Part shown: piece by piece, positions 1 through 11,520 of the stretch
Numbering within the stretch: position 1 is the stretch's first letter
How the letters are laid out: each line of letters begins with the position of its first letter
Source of the DNA: Amblyomma americanum
Taxonomy: Eukaryota > Arthropoda > Arachnida > Ixodida > Ixodidae
Direction: 5' to 3'
NCBI RefSeq assembly: GCF_052857255.1
Contig: NC_135500.1
Span: forward strand, 100,773,394 to 100,837,393
Length of the DNA stretch: 64,000 bases
The notes under the pieces: generated by a model
Told to the model about the DNA's origin: nothing
The model's database searches: none
Seen by the model: only the letters and a program-made list of their open reading frames with translations
Made by a program: the position numbers and the translations under genes

Positions 1-62
1 TTCACAGGCTGGACGGAACAGCATTCTGGTTTAGCCGCGAGCAATGATGTTCATAACGATAA

Positions 63-72
63 GCCCATGGGC
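63..72. other. 10-bp perfect palindrome GCCCATGGGC (exemplar)
   Basis: GCCCATGGGC is its own reverse complement and is present in every unit that has CCCATGGGC; it contains a CCATGG site. Units with GCACATGGGC, GCGCATTGG or GCCCACGGG lack it. It immediately precedes a second dyad at 71-86. Whether any protein binds it is unknown. Confidence 0.8.
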
Positions 73-86
73 CGCCACGCAGCGGC
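71..86. other. Intra-monomer inverted repeat GCCGC-n6-GCGGC (exemplar)
   Basis: GCCGC and GCGGC are reverse complements separated by the six bases CACGCA, so a 5-bp GC-rich stem with a 6-base loop is possible. The motif is kept in most units and lost in those with GGTGCTACGC or CACCACGCAGCAGCTG. It is shown here in the first unit of the window and recurs about every 96 bp. A structural role is inference; only the dyad is seen. Confidence 0.75.
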
Positions 87-103
87 TGTAGTTCGCTTCA
101 CAG
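86..103. other. Short inverted repeat across unit boundary, CTGT/ACAG (exemplar)
   Basis: CTGT and ACAG flank AGTTCGCTTC (or AGTTTCGCTTC in 97-bp units), giving a possible 4-bp stem over the boundary between units. It shares its first C with the dyad at 71-86, so the two could not fully form together. The stem is short and may be chance. Confidence 0.4.
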
Positions 104-193
104 GCTGGACGGAACAGCATTCTGGTTTAGCCGCGAGCAATGATGTTCATAACGATAAGCCCATGGGCCGCCACGCAGCGGCTGTAGTTTCGC
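97..193 (+). repeat. Exemplar 97-bp monomer (TTT variant)
   Basis: This unit is one base longer than its 96-bp neighbour at 1-96 because it reads TAGTTTCGC instead of TAGTTCGC at its end. The extra T shifts the open frame into SLHRLDGTAFWFSREQ followed by TGA in the next unit, which explains why almost every plus-strand open frame in the window ends with that peptide. The 97-bp class is frequent from 1 to 46 kb. It is scarce in the divergent blocks near 47, 60 and 63.5 kb. Confidence 0.95.
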
Positions 194-580
194 TTCACAG
201 GCTGGACGGAACAGCATTCTGGTTTAGCCGCGAGCAATGATGTTCATAACAATAAGCACATGGGCCGCCACGCAGCGGCTGTAGTTCGCTTCACAGGCTG
301 GACGGAACAGCATTCTGGTTTAGCCGCGAGCAATGATGTTCATAACGATAAGCCCATGGGCCGCCACGCAGCGGCTGTAGTTTCGCTTCACAGGCTGGAA
401 GGAACAGCATTCTGGTTTAGCCGCGAGCAATGATGTTCATAACAATAAGCCCATGGACCGCCACGCAGCGGCTGTAGTTTCGCTTCACAGGCTGGACGGA
501 ACAGCATTCTGGTTTAGCCGCGAGCAATGATGTTCATAACAATAAGCACATGGGCCGCCACGCAGCGGCTGTAGTTTCGC

Positions 581-2410
581 TTCACAGGCTGGACGGAACA
601 GCATTCTGGTTTAGCCGCGAGCAATGATGTTCATAACAATAAGCACATGGGCCGCCACGCAGCGGCTGTAGTTCACTTCACAGGCTGGACGGAACAGCAT
701 TCTGGTTTAGCCGCGAGCAATGATGTTCATAACGATAAGCCCATGGGCCGCCACGCAGCGGCTGTAGTTTCGCTTCACAGGCTGGACGGAACAGCATTCT
801 GGTTTAGCCGCGAGCAATGATGTTCATAACAATAAGCCCATGGGCCGCCACGCAGCGGCTGTAGTTTCGCTTCACAGGCTGGACGGAACAGCATTCTGGT
901 TTAGCCGCGAGCAATGATGTTCATAACGATAAGCCCATGGGCCGCCACGCAGCGGCTGTAGTTTCGCTTCACAGCTGGACGGAACAGCATTCTGGTTTAG
1001 CCGCGAGCAATGATGTTCATAACAATAAGCCCATGGGCCGCTACGCAGCGGCTGTAGTTTCGCTTCACAGGCTGGACGGAACAGCATTCTGGTTTAGACG
1101 CGAGCAATGATGTTCATAACAATAAGCACATGGGTGCTACGCAGCGGCTGTAGTTCGCATCATAGGCTGGACGGAACAGCATTCTGGTTTAGCCGCGAGC
1201 AATGATGTTCATAACAATAAGCCCATGGGCCGCCACGCAGCGGCTGTAGTTTCGCTTCACAGGCTGGACGGAACAACATTCTGGTTTAGCCGCGAGCAAT
1301 GATGTTCATAACAATAAGCCCATGGGCCGCCACGCAGCGGCTGTAGTTCGCTTCACAGGCTGGACGGAACAGCATTCTGGTTTAGCCGCGAGCAATGATG
1401 TTCATAACAATAATCCCATGGGCCGCCACGCAGCGGCTGTAGTTTCGCTTCACAGGCTGGACGGAACAGCATTCTGGTTTAGCCGCGAGCAATGATGTTC
1501 ATAACAATAAGCCCATGGGCCGTCACGTAGCAGATGTAGTTTCGCTTCACAGGCTGGACGGAACAGCATTCTGGTCTAGCCGCGAGCAATGACGTTCATA
1601 ACGATAAGCACATGGGTGCTACGCAGCGGCTGTAGTTCGTTTCACAGGCTGGACGGAACAGCATTCTGGTTTAGCCGCGAGCAATGATGTTCATAACAAT
1701 AAGCACATGGGCCGCCACGCAGCGGCTGTAGTTCGCTTCACAGGCTGGACGGAACAGCATTCTGGTTTAGCCGCGAGCAATGATGTTCATAACGATAAGC
1801 CCATGGGCCGCCACGCAGCGGCTGTAGTTTCGCTTCACAGGCTGGACGGAACAGCATTCTGGTTTAGCCGCGAGCAATGATGTTCATAACAATAAGCCCA
1901 TGGGCCGCCACGCAGCGGCTGTAGTTTCGCTTCACAGGCTGGACGGAACAGCATTCTGGTTTAGCCGCGAGCAATGATGTTCATAACGATAAGCCCATGG
2001 GCCGCCACGCAGCGGCTGTAGTTTCGCTTCACAGCTGGACGGAACAGCATTCTGGTTTAGCCGCGAGCAATGATGTTCATAACAATAAGCCCATGGGCCG
2101 CTACGCAGCGGCTGTAGTTTCGCTTCACAGGCTGGACGGAACAGCATTCTGGTTTAGACGCGAGCAATGATGTTCATAACAATAAGCACATGGGTGCTAC
2201 GCAGCGGCTGTAGTTCGCTTCATAGGCTGGACGGAACAGCATTCTGGTTTAGCCGCGAGCAATGATGTTCATAACAATAAGCCCATGGGCCGCCACGCAG
2301 CGGCTGTAGTTTCGCTTCACAGGCTGGACGGAACAGCATTCTGGTTTAGCCGCGAGCAATGATGTTCATAACAATAAGCCCATGGGCCGCCACGCAGCGG
2401 CTGTAGTTTC
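581..2410 (+). repeat. 1,060-bp local duplication (11 units)
   Basis: Positions about 581-1350 recur at about 1641-2410. Both copies contain a 97-bp unit with the CACAGCTGGACGG deletion, then CCGCTACGCAGCGG, then a TTTAGACGCG unit with GGTGCTACGC. Between the copies lies a stretch with GTCACGTAGCAGATGTAG (near 1520), a rare variant otherwise seen near 34.50, 36.79 and 45.86 kb, so this region is a mosaic rather than a clean tandem pair. Confidence 0.75.
1064..1158 (+). repeat. Exemplar 95-bp monomer (GGTGCTACGC variant)
   Basis: This unit is 95 bp because GGGCCGCCACGC is replaced by GGGTGCTACGC, a net loss of one base. In the 32-codon frame this gives MGATQRL followed by TAG. Units of this class recur, often singly or in short runs, for example near 1.6, 2.2, 4.4-4.7, 10.2-10.5, 19.4-19.6, 34.6-34.8, 46.0-46.2, 53.0 and 62.4 kb. 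They commonly follow a unit with the diagnostic GCAATGACGTTCATAACGAT. Confidence 0.93.
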
Positions 2411-4157
2411 GCTTCACAGGCTGGACGGAACAGCATTCTGGTTTAGCCGCGTGCAATGATGTTCATAACAATAAGCACATGGGCCGCCACGCAGCGGCTG
2501 TAGTTTCGCTTCATAGGCTGGATGGAAGAGCATTCTGGTTTTGACGCGAGCAATGATGTCCATAACAATAAGCACATGGGCCGCCACGCAGCGGCTGTAG
2601 TTTGCCTCACAGGCTGGACGGAAGAGCATTCTGGTTTAGACGCGAGCAATGATTTCCATAACAATAGGCACATGGGCCGCCACGCAGCGGCTGTAGTTCG
2701 CTTCACAGGCTGGACGGAACAGCAATCTGGTTTAGCCGCGAGCAATGATGTTCATAACAATAAGCCCATGGGCAGCCACGCAGCGGCTGTAGTTCGCTTC
2801 ACAGGCTGGACGGAACAGCATTCTGGTTTAGCCGCGAGCAATGATGTTCATAACGATAAGCCCAGGGGCCGCCACGCAGCGGCTGTAGTTTCACTTCACA
2901 GGCTGGACGGAACAGCATTCTGGTTTAGCCGCGAGCAATGATGTTCATAACAATAAGCCCATGGGCCGCCACGCAGCGGCTGTAGTTTCGCTTCACAGGC
3001 TGGACGGAACAGCATTCTGGTTTAGCCGCGAGCAATGATGTTCATAACAATAAGCACATGGGCCGCCACGCAGCGGCTGTAGTTTCGCTTCACAGGCTGG
3101 ACTGAACAGCATTCTGGTTTAGCCGCGAGCAATGATGTTCATAACAATAAGCACATGGGCCGCCACGCAGCGGCTGTAGTTCGCTTCACAGGCTGGACGG
3201 AACAGCATTCTGGTTTAGCCGCGAGCAATGATGTTCATAACAATAAGCCCATGGACCGCCACGCAGCGGCTGTAGTTTCGCTTCACAGGCTGGACGGAAC
3301 AGCATTCTGGTTTAGCCGCGAGCAATGATGTTCATAACAATAAGCACATGGGCCGCCACGCAGCGGCTGTAGTTTCGCTTCACAGGCTGGACGGAACAGC
3401 ATTCTGGTTTAGCCGCGAGCAATGATGTTCATAACAATAAGCCCATGGGCCGCCACGCAGCGGCTGTAGTTCACTTCACAGGCTGGACGGAACAGCATTC
3501 TGGTTTAGCCGCGAGCAATGATGTTCATAACGATAAGCCCATGGGCCGCCACGCAGCGGCTGTAGTTCGCTTCACAGGCTGGACGGAACAGCATTCTGGT
3601 TTAGCCGCGAGCAATGATGTTCATAACGATAAGCCCATGGGCCGCCACGCAGCGGCTGTAGTTTCGCTTCACAGGCTGGACGGAACAGCATTCTGGTTTA
3701 GCCGCGAGCAATGATGTTCATAACAATAAGCCCATGGGTCGCCACGCAGCGGCTGTAGTTTCGCTTCACAGGCTGGACGGAACAGCATTCTGGTTTAGCC
3801 GAGTGCAATGATGTTCATAACAATAAGCACATGGGCCGCCACGCAGCGGCTGTAGTTTCGCTTCACAGGCTGGACGGAACAGCATTCTGGTTTAGCGTAG
3901 AGCTATGATGTTCATAACGATAAGCCCATGGGCCGCCACGCAGCGGCTGTAGTTTCGCTTCACAGGCTGGACGGAACAGCATTCTGGTTTAGCCGCGAGC
4001 AATGATGTTCATAACAATAAGCCCATGGGCCGCCACGCAGCGGCTGTAGTTTCGCTTCACAGGCTGGACGGAACAGCATTCTGGTTTAGCCGCGTGCAAT
4101 GATGTTCATAACAATAAGCACATGGGCCGCCACGCAGCGGCTGTAGTTTCGCTTCAT

Positions 4158-5685
4158 AGGCTGGATGGAAGAGCATTCTGGTTTTGACGCGAGCAATGAT
4201 GTCCATAACAATAAGCACATGGGCCGCCACGCAGCGGCTGTAGTTCGCTTCACAGGCTGGACGAAACAGCATTCTGGTTTAGCCGCGAGCAATGATGTTC
4301 ATAACAATAAGCCCATGGGCCGTCACGCAGCAGCTGTAGTTTCGCTTCACAGGCTGGACGGAACAGCATTCTGGTCTAGCCGCGAGCAATGACGTTCATA
4401 ACGATAAGCCCATGGGTGCTACGCAGCGGCTGTAGTTCGTTTCACAGGCTGGACGGAACAGCATTCTGGTTTAGCCACGAGCAATGATGTTCATAACAAT
4501 AAGCACATGGGTGCTACGCAGCGGCATTAGTTCGCTTCACAGGCTGGACGGAACAGCATTCTGGTTTAGCCGCGAGCAATGATGTTCATAACAATAAGCC
4601 CATGGGCCGCCACGCAGCGGCTGCAGTTTCGCTTCACAGGCTGGACGGAACAGCATTCTGGTTTAGCCACGAGCAATGATGTTCATAACAATAAGCACAT
4701 GGGTGCTACGCAGCAGCTGTAGTTCGCTTCACAGGCTGGACGGAACAGCATTCTGGTTTAGCCGCGAGCAATGATGTTCATAACAATAAGCACATGGGCC
4801 GCCACGCAGCGGCTGTAGTTCGCTTCACAGGCTGGACGGAACAGCATTCTGGTTTAGCCGCGAGCAATGATGTTCATAAAAATAAGCCCATGGGCCGTCA
4901 CGCAGCAGCTGCAGTTTCGCTTCACAGGGTGGACGGAACAGCATTCTGGTTTAGCCGCGAGCAATGATGTTCATAACAATAAGCACATGGGCCGCCACGC
5001 AGCGGTTGTAGTTTCGCTTCACAGGCTGGACGGAACAGCATTCTGGTTTAGCCGCGAGCAATGATGTTCATAACAATAAGCACATGGGCCGCCACGCAGC
5101 GGCTGTAGTTCGCTTCACAGGCTGGACGGAACAGCATTCTGGTTTAGCCGTGAGCAATGATGTTCATAACGATAAGCCCATGGGCCGCCACGCAGCGGCT
5201 GTAGTTTCACTTCACAGGCTGGACGGAACAGCATTCTGGTTTAGCCGCGAGCAATGATGTTCATAACGATAAGCCCATGGGCCGCCACGCAGCGGCTGTA
5301 GTTCGCTTCACAGGCTGGACGGAACAGCATTCTGGTTTAGCCGCGAGCAATGATGTTCATAACGATAAGCCCATGGGCCGCCACGCAGCGGCTGTAGTTT
5401 CGCTTCACAGGCTGGACGGAACAGCATTCTGGTTTAGCCGCGAGCAATGATGTTCATAACAATAAGCACATGGGCCGCCACGCAGCGGCTGTAGTTCGCT
5501 TCACAGGCTGGACGGAACAGCATTCTGGTTTAGCCGCGAGCAATGATGTTCATAACGATAAGCCCATGGGCCGCCACGCAGCGGCTGTAGTTTCGCTTCA
5601 CAGGCTGGAAGGAACAGCATTCTGGTTTAGCCGCGAGCAATGATGTTCATAACAATAAGCCCATGGACCGCCACGCAGCGGCTGT
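4158..5685 (+). repeat. Segment B1 (matches 9947-11474 and HOR-4.4 copies)
   Basis: The segment opens with GGCTGGATGGAAGAGC and a TTTTGACGCG unit, continues through GTCACGCAGCAGCTG, two GGTGCTACGC units and the unusual CATAAAAATAAGCCC unit near 4877. It matches 9947-11474 at offset 5,789. The same succession is the left part of the 4.4-kb HOR near 19.8, 24.2, 28.6 and 38.5 kb, so this is an early or partial copy of that HOR. Confidence 0.82.
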
Positions 5686-6690
5686 AGTTTCGCTTCACAG
5701 GCTGGACGGAACAGCATTCTGGTTTAGCCGCGAGCAATGATGTTCATAACAATAAGCACATGGGCCGCCACGCAGCGGCTGTAGTTTCGCTTCACAGGCT
5801 GGACGGAACAGCATTCTGGTTTAGCCGCGAGCAATGATGTTCATAACAATAAGCACATGGGCCGCCACGCAGCGGCTGTAGTTCACTTCACAGGCTGGAC
5901 GGAACAGCATTCTGGTTTAGCCGCGAGCAATGATGTTCATAACGATAAGCCCATGGGCCGCCACGCAGCGGCTGTAGTTTCGCTTCACAGGCTGGACGGA
6001 ACAGCATTCTGGTTTAGCCGCGAGCAATGATGTTCATAACAATAAGCCCATGGGCCGCCACGCAGCGGCTGTAGTTTCGCTTCACAGGCTGGACGGAACA
6101 GCATTCTGGTTTAGCCGCGAGCAATGATGTTCATAACGATAAGCCCATGGGCCGCCACGCAGCGGCTGTAGTTTCGCTTCACAGCTGGACGGAACAGCAT
6201 TCTGGTTTAGCCGCGAGCAATGATGTTCATAACAATAAGCCCATGGGCCGCTACGCAGCGGCTGTAGTTTCGCTTCACAGGCTGGACGGAACAGCATTCT
6301 GGTTTAGACGCGAGCAATGATGTTCATAACAATAAGCACATGGGTGCTACGCAGCGGCTGTAGTTCGCTTCATAGGCTGGACGGAACAGCATTCTGGTTT
6401 AGCCGCGAGCAATGATGTTCATAACAATAAGCCCATGGGCCGCCACGCAGCGGCTGTAGTTTCGCTTCACAGGCTGGACGGAACAACATTCTGGTTTAGC
6501 CGCGAGCAATGATGTTCATAACAATAAGCCCATGGGCCGCCACGCAGCGGCTGTAGTTCGCTTCACAGGCTGGACGGAACAGCATTCTGGTTTAGCCGCG
6601 AGCAATGATGTTCATAACAATAATCCCATGGGCCGCCACGCAGCGGCTGTAGTTTCGCTTCACAGGCTGGACGGAACAGCATTCTGGTTT
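5211..6690 (+). repeat. Segmental copy A2 (pairs with 1-1480)
   Basis: This is the second copy of the segment at the start of the window, at offset 5,210. It ends at 6691, where the sequence switches into the TTTTTCCGCG unit that begins the third landmark block of the 4.4-kb HOR. It also carries the CACAGCTGGACGG one-base deletion near 6183, seen in many HOR copies. Confidence 0.88.
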
Positions 6691-8049
6691 TTCCGCGAGC
6701 AATGATGTTCATAACAATAAGCACATGGGCCGCCACGCAGCGGCTGTAGTTTGCCTCACAGGCTGGACGGAAGAGCATTCTGGTTTAGACGCGAGCAATG
6801 ATTTCCATAACAATAGGCACATGGGCCGCCACGCAGCGGCTGTAGTTCGCTTCACAGGCTGGACGGAACAGCATTCTGGTTTAGCCGCGAGCAATGATGT
6901 TCATAACAATAAGCCCATGGGCAGCCACGCAGCGGCTGTAGTTCGCTTCACAGGCTGGACGGAACAGCATTCTGGTTTAGCCGCGAGCAATGATGTTCAT
7001 AACGATAAGCCCAGGGGCCGCCACGCAGCGGCTGTAGTTTCACTTCACAGGCTGGACGGAACAGCATTCTGGTTTAGCCGCGAGCAATGATGTTCATAAC
7101 GATAAGCCCATGGGCCGCCACGCAGCGGCTGTAGTTCGCTTCACAGGCTGGACGGAACAGCATTCTGGTTTAGCCGCGAGCAATGATGTTCATAACGATA
7201 AGCCCATGGGCCGCCACGCAGCGGCTGTAGTTTCGCTTCACAGGCTGGACGGAACAGCATTCTGGTTTAGCCGCGAGCAATGATGTTCATAACAATAAGC
7301 CCATGGGCCGCCACGCAGCGGCTGTAGTTTCGCTTCACAGGCTGGACGGAACAGCATTCTGGTTTAGCCGAGTGCAATGATGTTCATAACAATAAGCACA
7401 TGGGCCGCCACGCAGCGGCTGTAGTTTCGCTTCACAGGCTGGACGGAACAGCATTCTGGTTTAGCCGCGTGCAATGATGTTCATAACGATAAGCCCATGG
7501 GCCGCCACGCAGCGGCTGTAGTTCGCTTCACAGGCTGGACGGAACAGCATTCTGGTTTAGCCGCGAGCAATGATGTTCATAACGATAAGCCCATGGGCCG
7601 CCACGCAGCGGCTGTAGTTTCGCTTCACAGGCTGGACGGAACAGCATTCTGGTTTAGCCGCGAGCAATGATGTTCATAACAATAAGCCCATGGGCCGCCA
7701 CGCAGCGGCTGTAGTTTCGCTTCACAGGCTGGACGGAACAGCATTCTGGTTTAGCCGCGTGCAATGACGTTCATAACAATTAGCACATGGGCCGCCACGC
7801 AGCGGCTGTAGTTTCGCTTAACAGGCTGGAGGGAACAGCATTCTTTTTTAGACGCGAGCAATGATGTTCATAACAATAAGCACATGGGCCGCCACGCAGC
7901 GGCTGTAGTTCGCTTCACAGGCTGGACGGAACAGCATTCTGGTTTAGCCGCGAGCAATGATGTTCATAACGATAAGCCCATGGGCCGCCACGCAGCGGCT
8001 GTAGTTTCACTTCACAGGCTGGACGGAACAGCATTCTGGTTTAGCCGCG

Positions 8050-9404
8050 AGCAATGATGTTCATAACGATAAGCCCATGGGCCGCCACGCAGCGGCTGTA
8101 GTTTCGCTTCACAGGCTGGACGGAACAGCATTCTGGTTTAGCCGCGAGCAATGATGTTCATAACAATAAGCCCATGGGCCGCCACGCAGCGGCTGTAGTT
8201 TCGCTTCACAGGCTGGACGGAACAGCATTCTGGTTTAGCCGCGTGCAATGATGTTCATAACAATAAGCACATGGGCCGCCACGCAGCGGCTGTAGTTTCG
8301 CTTCATAGGCTGGACGGAACAGCATTCTGGTTTAGCCGCGTGCAATGATGTTCATAACGATAAGCCCATGGGCCGCCACGCAGCGGCTGTAGTTCGCTTC
8401 ACAGGCTGGACGGAACAGCATTCTGGTTTAGCCGCGAGCAATGATGTTCATAACGATAAGCCCATGGGCCGCCACGCAGCGGCTGTAGTTTCGCTTCACA
8501 GGCTGGACGGAACAGCATTCTGGTTTAGCCGCGAGCAATGATGTTCTTAACAATAAGCCCATGGGCCGCCACGCAGCGGCTGTAGTTTCGCTTCACAGGC
8601 TGGACGGAACAGCATTCTGGCTTAGCCGAGTGCAATGATGTTCATAACAATAAGCACATGGGCCGCCACGCAGCGGCTGTAGTTTCGCTTCACAGGCTGG
8701 ACGGAACAGCATTCTGGTTTAGCGTACAGCCATGATGTTCATAACGATAAGCCCATGGGCCGCCACGCAGCGGCTGTAGTTTCGCTTCACAGGCTGGACG
8801 GAACAGCATTCTGGTTTAGCCGCGAGCAATGATGTTCATAACAATAAGCCCATGGGCCGCCACGCAGCGGCTGTAGTTTCGCTTCACAGGCTGGACGGAA
8901 CAGCATTCTGGTTTAGCCGCGTGCAATGATGTTATAACAATAAGCACATGGGCCGCCACGCAGCGGCTGTAGTTTCGCTTCATAGGCTGGACGGAACAGC
9001 ATTCTGGTTTAGCCGCGTGCAATGATGTTCATAACGATAAGCCCATGGGCCGCCACGCAGCGGCTGTAGTTCGCTTCACAGGCTGGACGGAACAGCATTC
9101 TGGTTTAGCCGCGAGCAATGACGTTCATAACGATAAGCCCATGGGCCGCCACGCAGCGGCTGTAGTTTCGCTTCACAGGCTGGACGGAACAGCATTCTGG
9201 TTTAGCCGCGAGCAATGATGTTCATAACAATAAGCCCATGGGCCGCCACGCAGCGGCTGTAGTTTCGCTTCACAGGCTGGACGGAACAGCATTCTGGTTT
9301 AGCCGAGTGCAATGATGTTCATAACAATAAGCACATGGGCCGCCACGCAGCGGCTGTAGTTTCGCTTCACAGGCTGGACGGAACAGCATTCTGGTTTAGC
9401 CGCG
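8050..9404 (+). repeat. ~677-bp tandem duplication (7 units)
   Basis: About 8050-8727 and 8728-9404 share an ordered set of variants: a GCGTGCAATG unit, CTTCATAGGCTGG, a second GCGTGCAATG unit with AACGAT, and a GAGTGCAATG unit. The offset is 678 before and 677 after a one-base loss (GATGTTATAAC near 8930). The second copy starts at a degenerate AGCGTACAGCCATG unit. Boundaries are approximate. Confidence 0.7.
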
Positions 9405-9431
9405 TGCAATGATGTTCATAACGATAAGCCC

Positions 9432-10181
9432 ATGGGCCGCCACGCAGCGGCTGTAGTTCGCTTCACAGGCTTGACGAAACAGCATTTTGGTTTAGCCGCG
9501 AGCAATGATGTTCATATCAATAAGCGCATTGTCCACCACGCAGCAGCTGTAGTTTGCCTCACAGGCTGGACGGAAGAGCATCCTGGTTTAGACGCGAGCC
9601 ATGATGTTCATAACAATAAGCACATGGGCCGCCACGCAGCGGCTGTAGTTCGCTTCCCAGGCTGGACGGAACAGCATTCTGGTTTAGCCGCGAGCAATGA
9701 TGTTCATATCAATAAGCGCATTGTCCACCACGCAGCAGCAGTAGTTTGCCTCACAGGCTGGATGGAAGAGCATCCTGGTTTAGACGCGAGCAATGATGTT
9801 CATAACAATAAGCACATGGGCCGCCACGCAGCGGCTGTAGTTCGCTTCACAGGCTGGACGGAACAGCATTCTGGTTTAGCCGCGAGCAATGATGTTCATA
9901 TCAATAAGCGCATTGTCCACCACGCAGCAGCAGTAGTTTGCCTCACAGGCTGGATGGAAGAGCATTCTGGTTTTGACGCGAGCAATGATGTCCATAACAA
10001 TAAGCACATGGGCCGCCACGCAGCGGCTGTAGTTCGCTTCACAGGCTGGACGGAACAGCATTCTGGTTTAGCCGCGAGCAATGATGTTCATAACAATAAG
10101 CCCATGGGCCGTCACGCAGCAGCTGTAGTTTCGCTTCACAGGCTGGACGGAACAGCATTCTGGTCTAGCCGCGAGCAATGA
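9432..10181 (+). repeat. Ladder of alternating subfamily units (ATTGTCCACC type)
   Basis: This run of 96-bp units alternates canonical copies with units carrying CATATCAATAAGCGC, ATTGTCCACCACGC and GTTTGCCTCAC. The alternation forms a dimer-like ladder of about 192 bp. All units here are 96 bp, so the 32-codon frame stays open for 249 codons until a 97-bp unit ends it. Related ladders recur at 12.5-13.3, 15.0-15.8, 16.0-16.7, 18.3-19.3, 23.2-23.8, 27.5-28.1, 48.2-49.1, 52.1-52.9 and 54.6-55.3 kb. The changes relative to the canonical unit are mostly amino-acid replacing, which argues against a constrained protein. Confidence 0.8.
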
Positions 10182-11474
10182 CGTTCATAACGATAAGCCC
10201 ATGGGTGCTACGCAGCGGCTGTAGTTCGTTTCACAGGCTGGACGGAACAGCATTCTGGTTTAGCCACGAGCAATGATGTTCATAACAATAAGCACATGGG
10301 TGCTACGCAGCGGCATTAGTTCGCTTCACAGGCTGGACGGAACAGCATTCTGGTTTAGCCGCGAGCAATGATGTTCATAACAATAAGCCCATGGGCCGCC
10401 ACGCAGCGGCTGCAGTTTCGCTTCACAGGCTGGACGGAACAGCATTCTGGTTTAGCCACGAGCAATGATGTTCATAACAATAAGCACATGGGTGCTACGC
10501 AGCAGCTGTAGTTCGCTTCACAGGCTGGACGGAACAGCATTCTGGTTTAGCCGCGAGCAATGATGTTCATAACAATAAGCACATGGGCCGCCACGCAGCG
10601 GCTGTAGTTCGCTTCACAGGCTGGACGGAACAGCATTCTGGTTTAGCCGCGAGCAATGATGTTCATAAAAATAAGCCCATGGGCCGTCACGCAGCAGCTG
10701 CAGTTTCGCTTCACAGGGTGGACGGAACAGCATTCTGGTTTAGCCGCGAGCAATGATGTTCATAACAATAAGCACATGGGCCGCCACGCAGCGGTTGTAG
10801 TTTCGCTTCACAGGCTGGACGGAACAGCATTCTGGTTTAGCCGCGAGCAATGATGTTCATAACAATAAGCACATGGGCCGCCACGCAGCGGCTGTAGTTC
10901 GCTTCACAGGCTGGACGGAACAGCATTCTGGTTTAGCCGTGAGCAATGATGTTCATAACGATAAGCCCATGGGCCGCCACGCAGCGGCTGTAGTTTCACT
11001 TCACAGGCTGGACGGAACAGCATTCTGGTTTAGCCGCGAGCAATGATGTTCATAACGATAAGCCCATGGGCCGCCACGCAGCGGCTGTAGTTCGCTTCAC
11101 AGGCTGGACGGAACAGCATTCTGGTTTAGCCGCGAGCAATGATGTTCATAACGATAAGCCCATGGGCCGCCACGCAGCGGCTGTAGTTTCGCTTCACAGG
11201 CTGGACGGAACAGCATTCTGGTTTAGCCGCGAGCAATGATGTTCATAACAATAAGCACATGGGCCGCCACGCAGCGGCTGTAGTTCGCTTCACAGGCTGG
11301 ACGGAACAGCATTCTGGTTTAGCCGCGAGCAATGATGTTCATAACGATAAGCCCATGGGCCGCCACGCAGCGGCTGTAGTTTCGCTTCACAGGCTGGAAG
11401 GAACAGCATTCTGGTTTAGCCGCGAGCAATGATGTTCATAACAATAAGCCCATGGACCGCCACGCAGCGGCTGT
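9947..11474 (+). repeat. Segment B2 (matches 4158-5685)
   Basis: This matches segment B1 at offset 5,789, including the CATAAAAATAAG unit near 10666 and the CCATGGACCGCC unit near 11450. Similarity ends just after CCATGGACCGCC, where this copy reads GTAGTTCGTTTC and the other GTAGTTTCGC. That marks a crossover or insertion point into the next block. Confidence 0.82.
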
Positions 11475-11520
11475 AGTTCGTTTCACAGGCTGGACGGAAC
11501 AGCATTCTGGTTTAGCCACG

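Larger units (their letters stand above)
1..1480 (+). repeat. Segmental copy A1 (pairs with 5211-6690)
   Basis: This stretch of about 15 units matches 5211-6690 base for base at a constant offset of 5,210, with only isolated differences (for example CGCATCATAGG near 1158 against CGCTTCATAGG). It shares private variants such as TAATCCCATGG (near 1412 and 6622) and GAACAACATTC (1271 and 6481). The match stops at 1481/6691, where one copy continues TTTAGCCGCG and the other TTTTTCCGCG. The left end is cut by the window, so the true segment may be longer. Confidence 0.88.

Noticed and set aside
86..103. tRNA gene
   Set aside because: Only a T-arm-like stretch is present; there is no cloverleaf, A box or terminator.
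80..110. CENP-B box
   Set aside because: TTCGCTTCACAGGCT fits the TTCG and central A of the NTTCGNNNNANNCGGGN consensus but not the CGGG part, so it is at best a partial match and cannot be called.
2443..2745. Minus-strand open frames with MLAAKPECCSVQPVKR repeats
   Set aside because: They are the reverse reading of the same satellite unit, recur at every HOR copy and stop at length variants.
4867..5064. Small open frame starting MMFIKISPWAV, recurring six times
   Set aside because: It comes from the CATAAAAATAAG variant followed by a frame change; its recurrence follows the HOR-4.4 copies and related segments, not gene conservation.
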